Counted from the first letter of the stretch, positions 1 to 8,421 are shown. The stretch: DNA of 32,772 nucleotides from an uncultured Anaerotignum sp. (GCF_934277605.1 NZ_CAKQVD010000017.1:1-32772), one strand, 5' to 3'. Notes: generated by a model not told the origin, from the sequence alone. Made by a program: numbers and translations.

Positions 1-240
1 GCCCTCTGCGTCTCCTTCCACGCTGATTTCTTCATAATCAATCAGCTGATTGACAGAAACGCCCAAGGCCTGTGCAATCGTAAAGAGGGTTTCAATATCA
101 ATGGAAATATCGCCGTTTTCGTATTTGGAAACCGTTGCCTTGCTCTTCTGAATCATGCCTGCGAAGGTTTCAATGGTCAGATTTTTCGTTTTCCGATACA
201 GGCGAATCCTCTGCCCAACGTGCATACTGATTTCTTTCAT
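1..240 (-). CDS. XRE-family helix-turn-helix regulator, N-terminal part (cut by window edge)
   Basis: The gene reads leftward from ATG at 238-240 and is still open at base 1, so only the first 80 residues are visible. They form a Cro/C1-type helix-turn-helix: residues about 8-62 carry GQRIRLYRK, then the recognition region KSKATVSKYENGD, then a helix ending LGVSVNQLIDYE. The last visible residues are acidic (EEISVEGDAEG) and look like a linker to a second domain or tail outside the window. An AGGTGA ribosome-binding site lies five bases before the ATG. Proteins of this family bind operator DNA as dimers. The target and the function of any C-terminal domain cannot be read here. Confidence 0.85.
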   Translation of the reverse strand, partial: MKEISMHVGQRIRLYRKTKNLTIETFAGMIQKSKATVSKYENGDISIDIETLFTIAQALGVSVNQLIDYEEISVEGDAEG

Positions 241-322
241 CGCTCTCACCTACTCATGTATACTGTAAAATAATAATCTCTTTCTTCTCATTCAAAGGGA
301 ATCCTCTGTTCCGCTGCGTTCC

Positions 323-328
323 ATTATA
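323..328 (-). promoter_or_regulatory. Possible -10 box for the XRE gene
   Basis: The minus strand reads TATAAT here, about 80 bases upstream of the XRE start codon. The -35 position holds only a T-run, so this is a partial match. It would give a leader of about 75 bases. Confidence 0.35.
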
Positions 329-605
329 GTATAAAGTATCCAATAAAAAAAGTGTTCCTCGCAAATCTCTTTGGTTTTTTATGGAAACTTTATATGCAGG
401 TCACGCCTGCGAAGCTTTGTTTCCCCTCAGCACAACTGTTCTGAAAAAAACACAATGGATTTTTCTCTATTTTACCGCCATTTTTTCAAAAAAGTTTCTC
501 CTCACTATATTATTTCCATATTTATACATTTAAGAAAGTTTTTTATTGTTCATCATTATACCAGATAAAACCGCAAAAATCTACATTTTTATAACTAAAT
601 CGCAT

Positions 606-657
606 AAAGATTATCTTTAGTTCTTGTTTAAATTTATCGAATCCGTCGATAATCTTT
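606..657. repeat. Inverted repeat with two alternative pairings
   Basis: AAAGATTATC (606-615) is the reverse complement of GATAATCTTT (648-657). Part of the second arm also belongs to a local hairpin, TATCGA (635-640) with TCGATA (646-651). The pairings exclude each other. The element lies upstream of the best brnQ promoter candidate, so it may instead be an operator or part of a longer transcript. Confidence 0.45.
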
Positions 658-840
658 CTTTCAATCAAAAATTCTCGCCCTTCCCTATTCGCATTATGTC
701 AATTTCATCATAATAAGATATTTTATGAAATTTTGTGATTTTTCTCATTTTTTTATCAAAATACTTAATTTTTCTTCAATTTTTTCACTTTAACTACGAT
801 AAACGCCCCTTTTCGTTTCGCTAAACTATTTTTCAGCCAT

Positions 841-869
841 TTGCTCAAATGAGATTTTTCGTGCATAAT
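841..869 (+). promoter_or_regulatory. Candidate promoter for brnQ
   Basis: TTGCTC (841-846), a 17-base spacer and CATAAT (864-869) fit a vegetative sigma-A-type promoter. It lies 80 bases before the brnQ start codon with no gene between. Confidence 0.5.
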
Positions 870-948
870 ATTTATCGGAAGACAGACAAGAGCGTTCTTG
901 GTGTCAATTTATGTAAAAAGAGAGATTTTTAGGAGGCGTTTACAAATT

Positions 949-2262
949 ATGAGAAAAAAAACAAGTTTTCAGGACATTGCCGTAATCGGTCTGGCACTGT
1001 TCGCAATGTTCTTCGGTGCCGGAAACCTGATTTTCCCCCCTCACCTCGGCACAAATGCAGGTAAGGAATGGTTCATCGGCTTCATGTGCTTCTTCATCGC
1101 AGACGTTGGTCTGGCATTGGTTGCCATTCTTTCCATGATTCGCAGCGGTGATGTTTCCATTCAGGGTGTAACCAAAAAGCTCGGCACAGTTCCTTCCGTT
1201 ATCATCAATTCCTTGATTGTTTTGTGCATCGGGCCCTTCTTGGCAATCCCCCGTACCGCAGCAACCACCTTTGAAATGGGTGTTATGCCGATTTTCCCCA
1301 AAGTCAACAGCTGGATGTTCGGCGCAGTTTTCTTCGGTCTGGTTCTGCTGTTTACCATTCGCCCCTCCGGCGTAGTTGACGTAATCGGTAAGTATCTGAC
1401 ACCTGTGTTGGTTGCCTGCCTGTTGGCAATGATTATTCTGGGTATCATCCACCCCATCGGCGAAATCAGTGCCGTTACGGATTTTGACACAATCAAGGAA
1501 GGCATTATGGCAGGCTATCAGACCATGGACGTTCTGGCCTCCATCGTATTTGTTATCATTATTATCTCCGCAGCAAAGGATAAGGGCTACACAGAAACAA
1601 AGGATACAATGAATGTTGTAATCAAGTCCAGCATCTTTGCGGCAGTTGCTCTGTTCGTAATCTATGGCGGTCTGGCATTTTTGGGTGCAACCACATCCGC
1701 AGGCGGCTTTGAAGGCTATAATCAGACAGGTCTGGTGGTTGCAATCACACAGTCCCTGATCGGTAGCTATGGCGTATTGGTTCTGGCAATCATCGTATTC
1801 TTCGCTTGCTTAACCACAGCAATCGGTCTGGTTTCCTCCTGCGCCTCCTATTTTGAAGGCCTGACAAACGGCAAGCTTTCCTATACAAAGGTTGTTCTTC
1901 TGACCGTTGCCTTCAGCTATGTGGTATCCAACTTTGGTATCTCCACCATCATCAGCATTGCTGCTCCCATCCTGAGCCTGCTGTACCCCGTTGTTCTGGT
2001 TATGATTGTTCTGAACTTCTTCAGCGCACGCATCAAAAACAACAACATTTATCTTTTCGCAGCAGCATTTGCTCTGATTGCAAGTGCAGCAGATGTGCTT
2101 TGCGGCTTTGGTCTGCCTCTGGACTTTGTAAAAATGCTGCCTCTGGGCTCCTTCCAGTGCGGCTGGGTGGTTCCTGCCATCATCGGCGGCATCATCGGCA
2201 AGCTCATGCCCTCCTCCGCAAAGGGTCTTTCTCTGAGCAAGAAGGATAACGAATTAAACTAA
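949..2262 (+). CDS. brnQ: Branched-chain amino acid:cation symporter (BrnQ/LIVCS family)
   Basis: This 437-residue, very hydrophobic protein has about twelve predicted membrane segments and the typical LIVCS family length. The opening is diagnostic: after a short basic tail comes LALFAMFFGAGNLIFPPHLG, the conserved first membrane segment of BrnQ carriers. The family imports leucine, isoleucine and valine with Na+ or H+. I chose ATG at 949 because AGGAGG (931-936) precedes it. An in-frame TTG at 898 would add 17 basic residues of no family likeness. It stands alone between its own promoter candidate and a strong terminator. Nothing in the leader identifies a regulator. Confidence 0.93.
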   Translation: MRKKTSFQDIAVIGLALFAMFFGAGNLIFPPHLGTNAGKEWFIGFMCFFIADVGLALVAILSMIRSGDVSIQGVTKKLGTVPSVIINSLIVLCIGPFLAIPRTAATTFEMGVMPIFPKVNSWMFGAVFFGLVLLFTIRPSGVVDVIGKYLTPVLVACLLAMIILGIIHPIGEISAVTDFDTIKEGIMAGYQTMDVLASIVFVIIIISAAKDKGYTETKDTMNVVIKSSIFAAVALFVIYGGLAFLGATTSAGGFEGYNQTGLVVAITQSLIGSYGVLVLAIIVFFACLTTAIGLVSSCASYFEGLTNGKLSYTKVVLLTVAFSYVVSNFGISTIISIAAPILSLLYPVVLVMIVLNFFSARIKNNNIYLFAAAFALIASAADVLCGFGLPLDFVKMLPLGSFQCGWVVPAIIGGIIGKLMPSSAKGLSLSKKDNELN

Positions 2263-2281
2263 TCTTTTTTGAAAGCATTTT

Positions 2282-2316
2282 CACCGTATCGGTTCAATCC
2301 GATACGGTGTTTTTTT
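2282..2316 (+). terminator. Rho-independent terminator of brnQ
   Basis: CACCGTATCGG (2282-2292) and CCGATACGGTG (2299-2309) form a perfect 11-bp stem with a 6-base loop, followed by seven T residues. Confidence 0.95.
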
Positions 2317-2344
2317 GTATTTTTTTAAAAAATTAAAAAAAATT

Positions 2345-2375
2345 TCAAACTTTCCAAACTTTTTCGTACTACAAT
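2345..2375 (+). promoter_or_regulatory. Possible promoter of the ECF sigma operon
   Basis: The stretch contains TCAAAC (2345-2350) and CGTACT (2365-2370), which resemble the AAC and CGT cores of extracytoplasmic-function promoters. The spacer of 14 bases is about two shorter than usual. TACAAT at 2370-2375 could also serve as a vegetative -10, without a good -35. If the ECF reading is right the operon would be self-activated. Confidence 0.3.
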
Positions 2376-2445
2376 ACATCTATAAGACAGAAAACAAAAG
2401 AAAAGGTTTTCAAGCTGACCGGAAAGCTACAAGGAGGTACCACCC

Positions 2446-2934
2446 ATGCAGGACATCTATGACTGCACCGTAACGTATATTACAGAAAATCAAAACAAAT
2501 TTTATCGTCTGGCATACAGCTATGTGCAGGAGGAGCAGGCGGCATTGGATGTTGTCCAAAACGCCATCTGTCATGCCTTGGAGGGTTGCTTCGGGCTGAA
2601 AAATCCCCTCGCACTCAAAACTTGGTTCTATCGCATCCTCGTCAATGAAGCCCTGCAATATCTTCGTAAACAGAAACGGGAAATTCCTCTCGAGGAGGAG
2701 CATACCGAAGCCCTGACCTATCAGGAGCCGGCCTTTGATGAAGATAGGCAAACCCACGCCGCAGTAATGCAGCTTGCAGAGCCAATGAAAACCGTCATCA
2801 TTCTTCATTATTATGAGGATTTGACGCTCAAGCAGATTGCGAAAATTACCGATACCCCCCTCAGCACTGTAAAGACACGCCTATACAGTGCCTTAAAAAA
2901 GCTAAAGCAGATTTTGAAGGAGGCAGAACAATGA
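2446..2934 (+). CDS. sigV: ECF-type sigma-70 family RNA polymerase sigma factor (SigV-like)
   Basis: The 162-residue protein has the two-domain plan of group 4 sigma factors. Region 2 occupies about residues 10-80 (FYRLAYSYVQEEQAALDVVQ, then the WFYRILVNEALQYLRK helix that contacts the -10 element). Region 4 occupies about 105-157, with the helix-turn-helix LTLKQIAKITDTPLSTVKTR. There is no region 1.1 or region 3. Start: ATG at 2446 follows AAGGAGG. The stop overlaps the next start as ATGA, so it is translationally coupled to an RsiV-like anti-sigma factor. That partner is the basis for the SigV name; the sigma sequence alone would only support ECF family. Confidence 0.88.
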   Translation: MQDIYDCTVTYITENQNKFYRLAYSYVQEEQAALDVVQNAICHALEGCFGLKNPLALKTWFYRILVNEALQYLRKQKREIPLEEEHTEALTYQEPAFDEDRQTHAAVMQLAEPMKTVIILHYYEDLTLKQIAKITDTPLSTVKTRLYSALKKLKQILKEAEQ

Positions 2935-3848
2935 ATCTCGAAAATGGCAAAAAAACCTATGAATCCATTGAAATTCCCGAAAAGCTGAACGAAATGGTCA
3001 ACCAGACGATTGCAGCCCAAAATAAGGAGGACTTAAAAATGAAATACGAAAACAACAAACAATCCGAAAGCAAAAAATCATATCGCCCTGTATGGAAGGG
3101 CTGTGTGGCAGCCGCCGCCGCTGTTCTGGTGGCAGGCACCATCGGCTTGAACGCAAGCCCCGCCTTTGCACAGAACATGAGTCAGGTGCCCGTTGTCGGT
3201 CAGCTTGCACAGGTTTTGACCTTCCGCTCCTTTGAAGGCACAGAGGGCGATGTGCAGCTTCATGTAAACGTGCCGGTTGTGAAGGGTGCAAACGGCAAAG
3301 AGCTGCCCGCAAAGGTAAATGCTCGCATCCAGCAGCTCACTGCTGATTATGAAGCACAGGCAAAGAAGGATATGGCAGAATATAAGGAAGCCTTCTTCCA
3401 AACAGGCGGCACAAAGGAGGAATGGGCAGATCGTACCATGGATTTGTATATTGATTACAATGTAAAATGCCTCAAGGGCGACATTCTTTCTCTGGAAGTA
3501 ACCACCGCACGCAGCTGGGTATCCGCTGATGAGGAACACACCTACTATAACATCAATCTGAAGGATGATAAGGATCTGACACTGAAGGACCTTCTGGGCG
3601 ATGATTATGTTTCCATCTGCAACAAGAGCATTGTGCAGCAGATTCAGGATAGAATGGCTGCGGATGCAAATGCAATGTTCTTCGGCTATGGTGTCAGCAC
3701 AGATGAGGCAGATTCCATGGGCAAATTTGAAACCGTTGATGCAACAACCGCCTTCTATCTGAACGAGGACGGCAAGGTTGTCATCTCCTTCCCCGAATAC
3801 TCCATCGCCCCCGGCTACATGGGTATCCAGGATTTCGTGATTAACTAA
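2931..3848 (+). CDS. rsiV: RsiV-like membrane anti-sigma factor (DUF4163/DUF3298)
   Basis: The 305-residue protein has a cytoplasmic tail of about 54 residues, one membrane segment (about 55-77), and an extracellular part. The latter resembles DUF4163 (about 100-185) followed by DUF3298 (about 195-300), including LTLKDLLGDDY and a C-terminal ISFPEYSIAPGYMG motif. Bacillus subtilis RsiV has this plan: it holds SigV inactive until lysozyme binds its outer domain, then signal peptidase cuts it. Here a type I signal-peptidase-like site, ASPAFA before QN (residues 75-82), sits right after the membrane segment. Lysozyme sensing is inferred from family likeness. Lysozyme-contact residues cannot be checked here. 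Translation is coupled to the sigma gene by ATGA. Confidence 0.85.
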   Translation: MNLENGKKTYESIEIPEKLNEMVNQTIAAQNKEDLKMKYENNKQSESKKSYRPVWKGCVAAAAAVLVAGTIGLNASPAFAQNMSQVPVVGQLAQVLTFRSFEGTEGDVQLHVNVPVVKGANGKELPAKVNARIQQLTADYEAQAKKDMAEYKEAFFQTGGTKEEWADRTMDLYIDYNVKCLKGDILSLEVTTARSWVSADEEHTYYNINLKDDKDLTLKDLLGDDYVSICNKSIVQQIQDRMAADANAMFFGYGVSTDEADSMGKFETVDATTAFYLNEDGKVVISFPEYSIAPGYMGIQDFVIN

Positions 3849-3879
3849 CCCAAACCATAAATCCCTTCTAAGCATATAG

Positions 3880-3916
3880 AAAAAAGGTATCTCTGCAATG
3901 CAAAGATACCTTTTTT
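3880..3916. terminator. Bidirectional terminator between the convergent rsiV-like gene and alaS
   Basis: GGTATCT (3886-3892) pairs with AGATACC (3904-3910). The stem is flanked by A6 on the left and T6 on the right, so it can stop transcripts from both sides. A smaller TGCA/TGCA pairing lies in the loop. Confidence 0.9.
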
Positions 3917-3930
3917 CATTCTCAATCCTT

Positions 3931-6573
3931 TTACTGAAGCTGCTCCGCAACAACTGCTTTTGCTTTCTCCAATGCTTCGCCAATCTTGGAGGCATCCTTA
4001 CCGCCTGCCTGCGCCATATTGGGACGGCCACCGCCGCCGCCGCCGCAAACTGCCGCTGCCGCCTTGATGATATTGCCTGCATGTGCGCCCTTCTTCACAG
4101 CATCATCGGTTGCCATTGCCATCAGGCTAACCTTGCCGCCTGCCGCACCTGCCAAAACAATAATACCGCTGCCCAGCTTATTCTTGAGCTGGTCGCCCAA
4201 GGTACGCATTGCATTTGCATCCATATCCTTCACTTCTGCCGCCAGAACTGCCACGCCGTTGATGTCTGTCTTTTTGCTCAGCATTTCATCCGCAGCGCCG
4301 CCTGCCATTTTTGCTTTCAGCTTCTCCAATTCCTTGGAAAGCTCCTTCTGCTCTGCCAAAAGCTGCTCCACTCTTGCCACCAGCTTATCGGGAGAGGCTT
4401 TTACCATCTGTGCCAATGCACGCACCTCATCCTCCTGCGCCTGATAATGCAGCAGTGCGCCCTCGCCCGTCAGTGCCTCAATACGTCTCACGCCTGCGGC
4501 AACGCCGTTTTCGGAAACAATTTTAAAGGAGCCAACCTGTGCTGTGTTTTTCAGATGTGCGCCGCCGCAAAGCTCAACGCTGTAGCCGCCCATATCAACC
4601 ACACGCACAATATCGCCGTATTTTTCGCCAAACAGTGCCATTGCACCCTTTTCTCTTGCCGCATCAATGCTCATTTCCTCCGCAACAATGGGATAGCTTG
4701 CGAAGATTGCTTCATTGACCAGTCTTTCCACCTCTTTGATTTCCTCCTGTGTCATGGCCGCAAAATGCGTAAAGTCGAAACGCAGTCTTTCTGCGCTGAC
4801 ATAGGAGCCGGACTGCTCAACGTGTGTCCCCAGAACCGTTCTCAGTGCCTTCTGCAGCAGGTGGGTTGCGGAGTGGTTTCTTGCGGATGCCATTCTGTGC
4901 TTGGTGTCGATTTCTGCGCAGGCTGTGTCCCCAACGGTAACAGAGCCTTCCTCCACCACGCCCTGATGTGCAATCTTGCCGCCGATTACCTTCACGCAGT
5001 TTGTAACCTTAACCACGCCGTTTGCAGTCTTGATGGTGCCATGGTCGCCCACCTGTCCGCCGCTTTCTGCGTAGAAGGGGGTTCTGTCGAGGAATACCAC
5101 AACCGAATCCTCTGCCTGTGCGCCGTCTGCCACTGCATCATTTGCCACCAGTGCAACAATTTTCGCATCTGCAACCGTATCCACATCATAGCCCGCAAAG
5201 GCTGTTTCCAAATCCGTAGGCAGCTCATCATATACGGTTACCGCAGCGCCCATGTAGCCTGCGTCCCCTCTTGCCTTACGGGCACGCTCCTTCTGTGCCT
5301 GCATTTCTGCCGCAAAGGCATCCTCATCCACACGCATCCCCGCTTCCTCCAGGATTTCCTTAGTCAAGTCCACAGGGAAGCCATAGGTATCGTACAAACG
5401 GAAGGATTTTTCGCCGCTCATCACGCTTTCGCCTGCGGCCTTCATTTCCTCCATGTCCTCCTTCAAAATTTCCATGCCCTTATCAATGGTTTTATAGAAG
5501 CTGTTTTCCTCCAAGGACAAAATCTTGAAGATATAATCCTGCTTATCCACCAATTCGGGATAGGCCTCACCGCTGCAATGAATCACAGCCTTGGAAAGCT
5601 CTGCCAAAAATTCGCCCTGAATCCCCAACAGCTTGCCATGGCGTGCCGCTCTTCTCAGCAGTCGTCTCAGCACATAGCCACGGCCCTCATTGGAGGGCAA
5701 AACACCGTCCGCCGTCATAATGGTTACGGAACGGATGTGGTCTGTGATGATACGCACAGAAACATCAATCTTATGCTCCTTGCCGTAAGCCACGCCTGCC
5801 CTTTCGCAAACCGCATCACGAATAAATTTTACGGTATCCACATCGAAAATGGAATCCACACCCTGCATGATGGTTGCCATACGCTCCAAGCCCATGCCGG
5901 TGTCCACGTTTTTATGCTCCAGCTCCGTATAGGTGCCGTCCTCATGCGCATCAAACTGTGTCAAAACCAGATTCCAAAATTCCATATATCTGTCGCAATC
6001 ACAGCCAACGCCGCAGGTAGGGCTGTTGCAGCCGTATGCGGGGCCGCGGTCATAATAAATTTCGGTACAGGGGCCGCAGGGGCCTGTGCCATGCTGCCAG
6101 AAGTTGTCCTCCTTGCCCAGCTTTTTGATTCTCTCCCAAGGCAGACCAACCTTTTCATGCCAGATTTTGCCTGTTTCCTCATCCTCCTCATAGATGGTTA
6201 CATACAGCTTATCCTCCGGAATTTCCAGCCACTTTGTAACAAATTCCCAAGACCAAGGGATGATTTCGTTCTTAAAATAATCCCCGAAGGAGAAGTTCCC
6301 CAGCATTTCAAAAAATGTGCCGTGGCGTGCCGTCTTGCCGACATTGTCAATATCACCGGTACGGATACATTTCTGACAGGTTGTCACACGCTCTCTGGGG
6401 GGTGTTTCCTGCCCTGTGAAGTATGCCTTCATGGGTGCCATGCCGGAGTTAATCAACAGCAGGCTCTTGTCGTTGCGAGGAACGACGGAAAAGGATTTCA
6501 GACGCAAATGGTCTTTCGATTCAAAAAACTGCAAAAACAGCTCTCTGATTTCGTTTACACCGAGATTTTTCAT
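3931..6573 (-). CDS. alaS: Alanyl-tRNA synthetase
   Basis: At 880 residues it is a full-length AlaRS, charging tRNA-Ala in the cytoplasm. The class II catalytic core is at the N terminus: NSGMAPMKAYFTG near residues 42-54, TCQKCIRTGDIDNVG near 65-79, and FFEMLGNFSFGDYF at 87-100. The editing domain has its zinc-binding residues H567 and H571 (HSATH) with C669 and H673 (CGGAH). The C-Ala domain ends with a glycine run and GGRPNMAQAGG. A Cys-rich patch near 182-193 (CNSPTCGVGCDC) lies in the catalytic domain. ATG at 6573 follows AAGGAGG at good distance. It is monocistronic, with its own promoter, a T-box leader and a shared terminator. Confidence 0.98.
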   Translation of the reverse strand: MKNLGVNEIRELFLQFFESKDHLRLKSFSVVPRNDKSLLLINSGMAPMKAYFTGQETPPRERVTTCQKCIRTGDIDNVGKTARHGTFFEMLGNFSFGDYFKNEIIPWSWEFVTKWLEIPEDKLYVTIYEEDEETGKIWHEKVGLPWERIKKLGKEDNFWQHGTGPCGPCTEIYYDRGPAYGCNSPTCGVGCDCDRYMEFWNLVLTQFDAHEDGTYTELEHKNVDTGMGLERMATIMQGVDSIFDVDTVKFIRDAVCERAGVAYGKEHKIDVSVRIITDHIRSVTIMTADGVLPSNEGRGYVLRRLLRRAARHGKLLGIQGEFLAELSKAVIHCSGEAYPELVDKQDYIFKILSLEENSFYKTIDKGMEILKEDMEEMKAAGESVMSGEKSFRLYDTYGFPVDLTKEILEEAGMRVDEDAFAAEMQAQKERARKARGDAGYMGAAVTVYDELPTDLETAFAGYDVDTVADAKIVALVANDAVADGAQAEDSVVVFLDRTPFYAESGGQVGDHGTIKTANGVVKVTNCVKVIGGKIAHQGVVEEGSVTVGDTACAEIDTKHRMASARNHSATHLLQKALRTVLGTHVEQSGSYVSAERLRFDFTHFAAMTQEEIKEVERLVNEAIFASYPIVAEEMSIDAAREKGAMALFGEKYGDIVRVVDMGGYSVELCGGAHLKNTAQVGSFKIVSENGVAAGVRRIEALTGEGALLHYQAQEDEVRALAQMVKASPDKLVARVEQLLAEQKELSKELEKLKAKMAGGAADEMLSKKTDINGVAVLAAEVKDMDANAMRTLGDQLKNKLGSGIIVLAGAAGGKVSLMAMATDDAVKKGAHAGNIIKAAAAVCGGGGGGRPNMAQAGGKDASKIGEALEKAKAVVAEQLQ

Positions 6574-6632
6574 ATTATTTCCTCCTTAAAATAGATTTTA
6601 TCCGCTTTTCGTCGCAAAAGGGCTGCTGCCAT

Positions 6633-6661
6633 AAAAAAATCCCTGTTCCGAAGAACAGGGA
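6633..6661 (-). terminator. Terminator arm of the alaS T-box
   Basis: On the minus strand TCCCTGTTC-TTCG-GAACAGGGA forms a 9-bp stem with a UUCG tetraloop, followed by seven T residues. It ends about 60 bases before the alaS start. Confidence 0.95.
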
Positions 6662-6900
6662 CGAATTGACCGTGGTACCACCCTTGTTACGACCTTGTGG
6701 CCGTCACTCAAAACCGTTAACGCCGATTTACGCCGCAATATACTCTTTTTTTCCACTGCGGAGCCGGTTCCCTCTCGGAAAACCGAAAAGACTGCTTCCA
6801 TCCTGCGCTGCTGAGGCTTTTCCACCATCTGCCTCTCTCTGAAAGTCCCGCCGGGGATGTACTCCTTCTTTTCTTGGCCTTTTTCGTTTTTACTAATAAT
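6633..6900 (-). promoter_or_regulatory. T-box leader (tRNA-Ala sensing) of alaS
   Basis: The minus strand between the promoter and alaS carries the T-box antiterminator sequence AACAAGGGTGGTACCACG (6671-6688), followed by an intrinsic terminator. Upstream is a Stem I-like arm: an AGTA loop-E motif at 6860-6863, AGAGAG plus a GGTGG-containing distal region around 6820-6840, and the returning strand with GGAAGCAGTC. GCA at 6793-6795 sits at the expected specifier position and is an alanine codon, matching the gene. Uncharged tRNA-Ala should stabilise the antiterminator and allow readthrough. The specifier register is my reading without a folding run. Confidence 0.93.
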
Positions 6901-6906
6901 GATTTG

Positions 6907-6935
6907 ATTATAGGCATTGAAAAAGCGTTTGTCAA
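6907..6935 (-). promoter_or_regulatory. Consensus sigma-A promoter of alaS
   Basis: The minus strand has TTGACA (6930-6935), exactly 17 bases, then TATAAT (6907-6912), a perfect match to both hexamers. Transcription should start near 6900, giving a leader of about 330 bases. The -35 box overlaps the stop codon of the upstream MocR gene. Confidence 0.93.
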
Positions 6936-8374
6936 GGCAGTGCGGAAATTTTTTCGTCCAACATGGCACGAATCGTATCTCCAATGCGTTTCAGCCCCAC
7001 CTCAATCTTGTCATCGCTCAAATTCATAAAGCACAAGCGGATGTGGCGGTTCTCCTCTCCGCTGATGTCATATTGGCTGCCGGGTGTCAGAATGACGTTC
7101 TTTTCCAGCATACGGCTGCAAAATGCCTCCGCACCCACGCCCTCGGGCAGCTCCACCCAAAGACTCACGCCGCCGTTTGGCTGTCCGTATTTCGCCACGC
7201 CGGAAAGATATTTCCTTGCGGCAGAAAGCATTTTGCGGTATTTCTCCCCGCCATAGCGTCTGGCCTGTGCCGCATGCTCGCCCCAGCCAAATTCTCTGAG
7301 GTAATATTCCAATGCCCTCTGGATAAAGCCAGATGTGGAAATATCCGTTGTATATTTTGCCTCCATCACAGCCTGCTGAATTTTTTTCGGCAAAACCAAA
7401 AGCCCCATACGCAGTCCCGGCATCAGAATCTTGGAAAAGCTTTTAATATAAATCACACGATTTTTATAATCCAACGCCTTCAAGGGAACAATCGGCTCCT
7501 TGCCGTAATGGAAATCGTAAAAATCGTCCTCCTCAATGATATAGGTGTCATATTTTTCCGCCAGCTCAAGCAAGCAGCGCTTTTTCTCCATGGAATAGGA
7601 AATCCCTGTCGGCGTTTGATAATACGCCATCATATAAATAAATCTGGGATGATACAGCTTCAGGAAATTTTCCAGAATCGTCAAATCCATGCCGTCCTTC
7701 TCCAAAGGGATTTCCACCAGCTTGCCCCCACGGGACAAAAATGCCCCCGCCGCACCGTAAAAGGTCGGCCTTTCCACAAACACCACATCCCCGTAGCGCA
7801 GCATGGCCTTTGAAATAATATCAACCCCCTGCTGTGCGCCCGAAATCACCTGCACCGTTTCCAAGGAGGTCTTAATGCCGAAATTCATCAAATAATGGCA
7901 AAGCTGACGGCGCAGCGGCTCATAGCCCATGCTGTCCATATAACGAAAGGCGCCGCCCTTCTCCCGATCCAAAACCTCATTAAACGCCTTCTTGAAGGCA
8001 TCCACGGGAAACATCTCATGCGGCAGAGAGGTGCTTGTAAAATTGATGGCATTTTCCATGGAAAGCTCACTTTCAAAGGAGCGCAGGTTCCGCTTTGCCA
8101 CAGGCTCGGGGATATGCTCCACAGGCAAGGGCGAAACAAATGTGCCGCTGCCCACACGGGAATAGACCAACTGTTTTTTCTCTAAATATTTATACGCATT
8201 GACAACGGTAACGGAATTGACACCGAAATGCTCCGCCGTTTTCCGAATGGGCGGCAGCTTACTGTTGGCAAGCAAAACGCCCTCTGTAATCAGCCCCTCA
8301 ATGCCCTCCGCAAGCTGCTGATATAAGGGTGTCTCTCCCGTTTTGTCCAAATGCAGTGAAAAAATTTCTACCAT
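6932..8374 (-). CDS. MocR/GabR-type regulator: GntR helix-turn-helix fused to a class I aminotransferase fold
   Basis: The 480-residue protein has a GntR winged helix at residues about 12-80 (TPLYQQLAEGIEGLI, then SKLPPIRKTAEHFGVNSVTVVNAY). A PLP-dependent fold-type I domain follows at about 105-475. The cofactor lysine is K315 in SFSK, the ring-contact Asp lies in EEDDFY (281-286), and SGAQQGVD near 178-185 is the phosphate-binding region. MocR proteins use the aminotransferase domain mainly as a ligand sensor; GabR and PdxR are examples. Effector and target are not evident: the neighbours, alaS and rpoN, give no pathway. Start at 8374 follows GGAG eight bases away. It lies 47 bases behind rpoN and may be co-transcribed. 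Its last codons overlap the alaS -35 box. Confidence 0.92.
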   Translation of the reverse strand: MVEIFSLHLDKTGETPLYQQLAEGIEGLITEGVLLANSKLPPIRKTAEHFGVNSVTVVNAYKYLEKKQLVYSRVGSGTFVSPLPVEHIPEPVAKRNLRSFESELSMENAINFTSTSLPHEMFPVDAFKKAFNEVLDREKGGAFRYMDSMGYEPLRRQLCHYLMNFGIKTSLETVQVISGAQQGVDIISKAMLRYGDVVFVERPTFYGAAGAFLSRGGKLVEIPLEKDGMDLTILENFLKLYHPRFIYMMAYYQTPTGISYSMEKKRCLLELAEKYDTYIIEEDDFYDFHYGKEPIVPLKALDYKNRVIYIKSFSKILMPGLRMGLLVLPKKIQQAVMEAKYTTDISTSGFIQRALEYYLREFGWGEHAAQARRYGGEKYRKMLSAARKYLSGVAKYGQPNGGVSLWVELPEGVGAEAFCSRMLEKNVILTPGSQYDISGEENRHIRLCFMNLSDDKIEVGLKRIGDTIRAMLDEKISALP

Positions 8375-8421
8375 ATTATATACTCCAAAATCCTTGATAC
8401 TCCGAATTTCTCTGAAAAACC

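Larger units (their letters stand above)
241..840. other. Gene-free AT-rich intergenic region with two inverted repeats
   Basis: About 600 bases separate the divergent XRE and brnQ genes. I see no credible coding frame: the one short open frame (371-568) lacks a ribosome-binding site and has unnatural composition. Two dyads stand out. At 383-424, GGAAAC/GTTTCC encloses GCAGG/CCTGC. At 606-657 the segment 648-657 can pair with either of two upstream segments. The remainder is T-rich and featureless to me. No riboswitch or T-box consensus was recognised. Confidence 0.5.

Noticed and set aside
371..568. Short plus-strand open frame in the AT-rich gap
   Set aside because: No ribosome-binding site or promoter, and a Phe/His-rich product as expected from translated T-rich DNA.
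241..948. T-box or amino acid riboswitch upstream of brnQ
   Set aside because: No T-box sequence, terminator or known aptamer consensus was found; only unrelated dyads.
3078..4082. Minus-strand open frame opposite the anti-sigma gene
   Set aside because: It crosses the bidirectional terminator at 3880-3916, has no ribosome-binding site, and its composition is that of an antisense shadow.
3898..6594. Very long plus-strand open frame (about 900 codons) opposite alaS
   Set aside because: It mirrors alaS with few stops because of codon bias. The product is Cys/His/Leu-rich with no family likeness, and the minus strand encodes an intact AlaRS with promoter and T-box.
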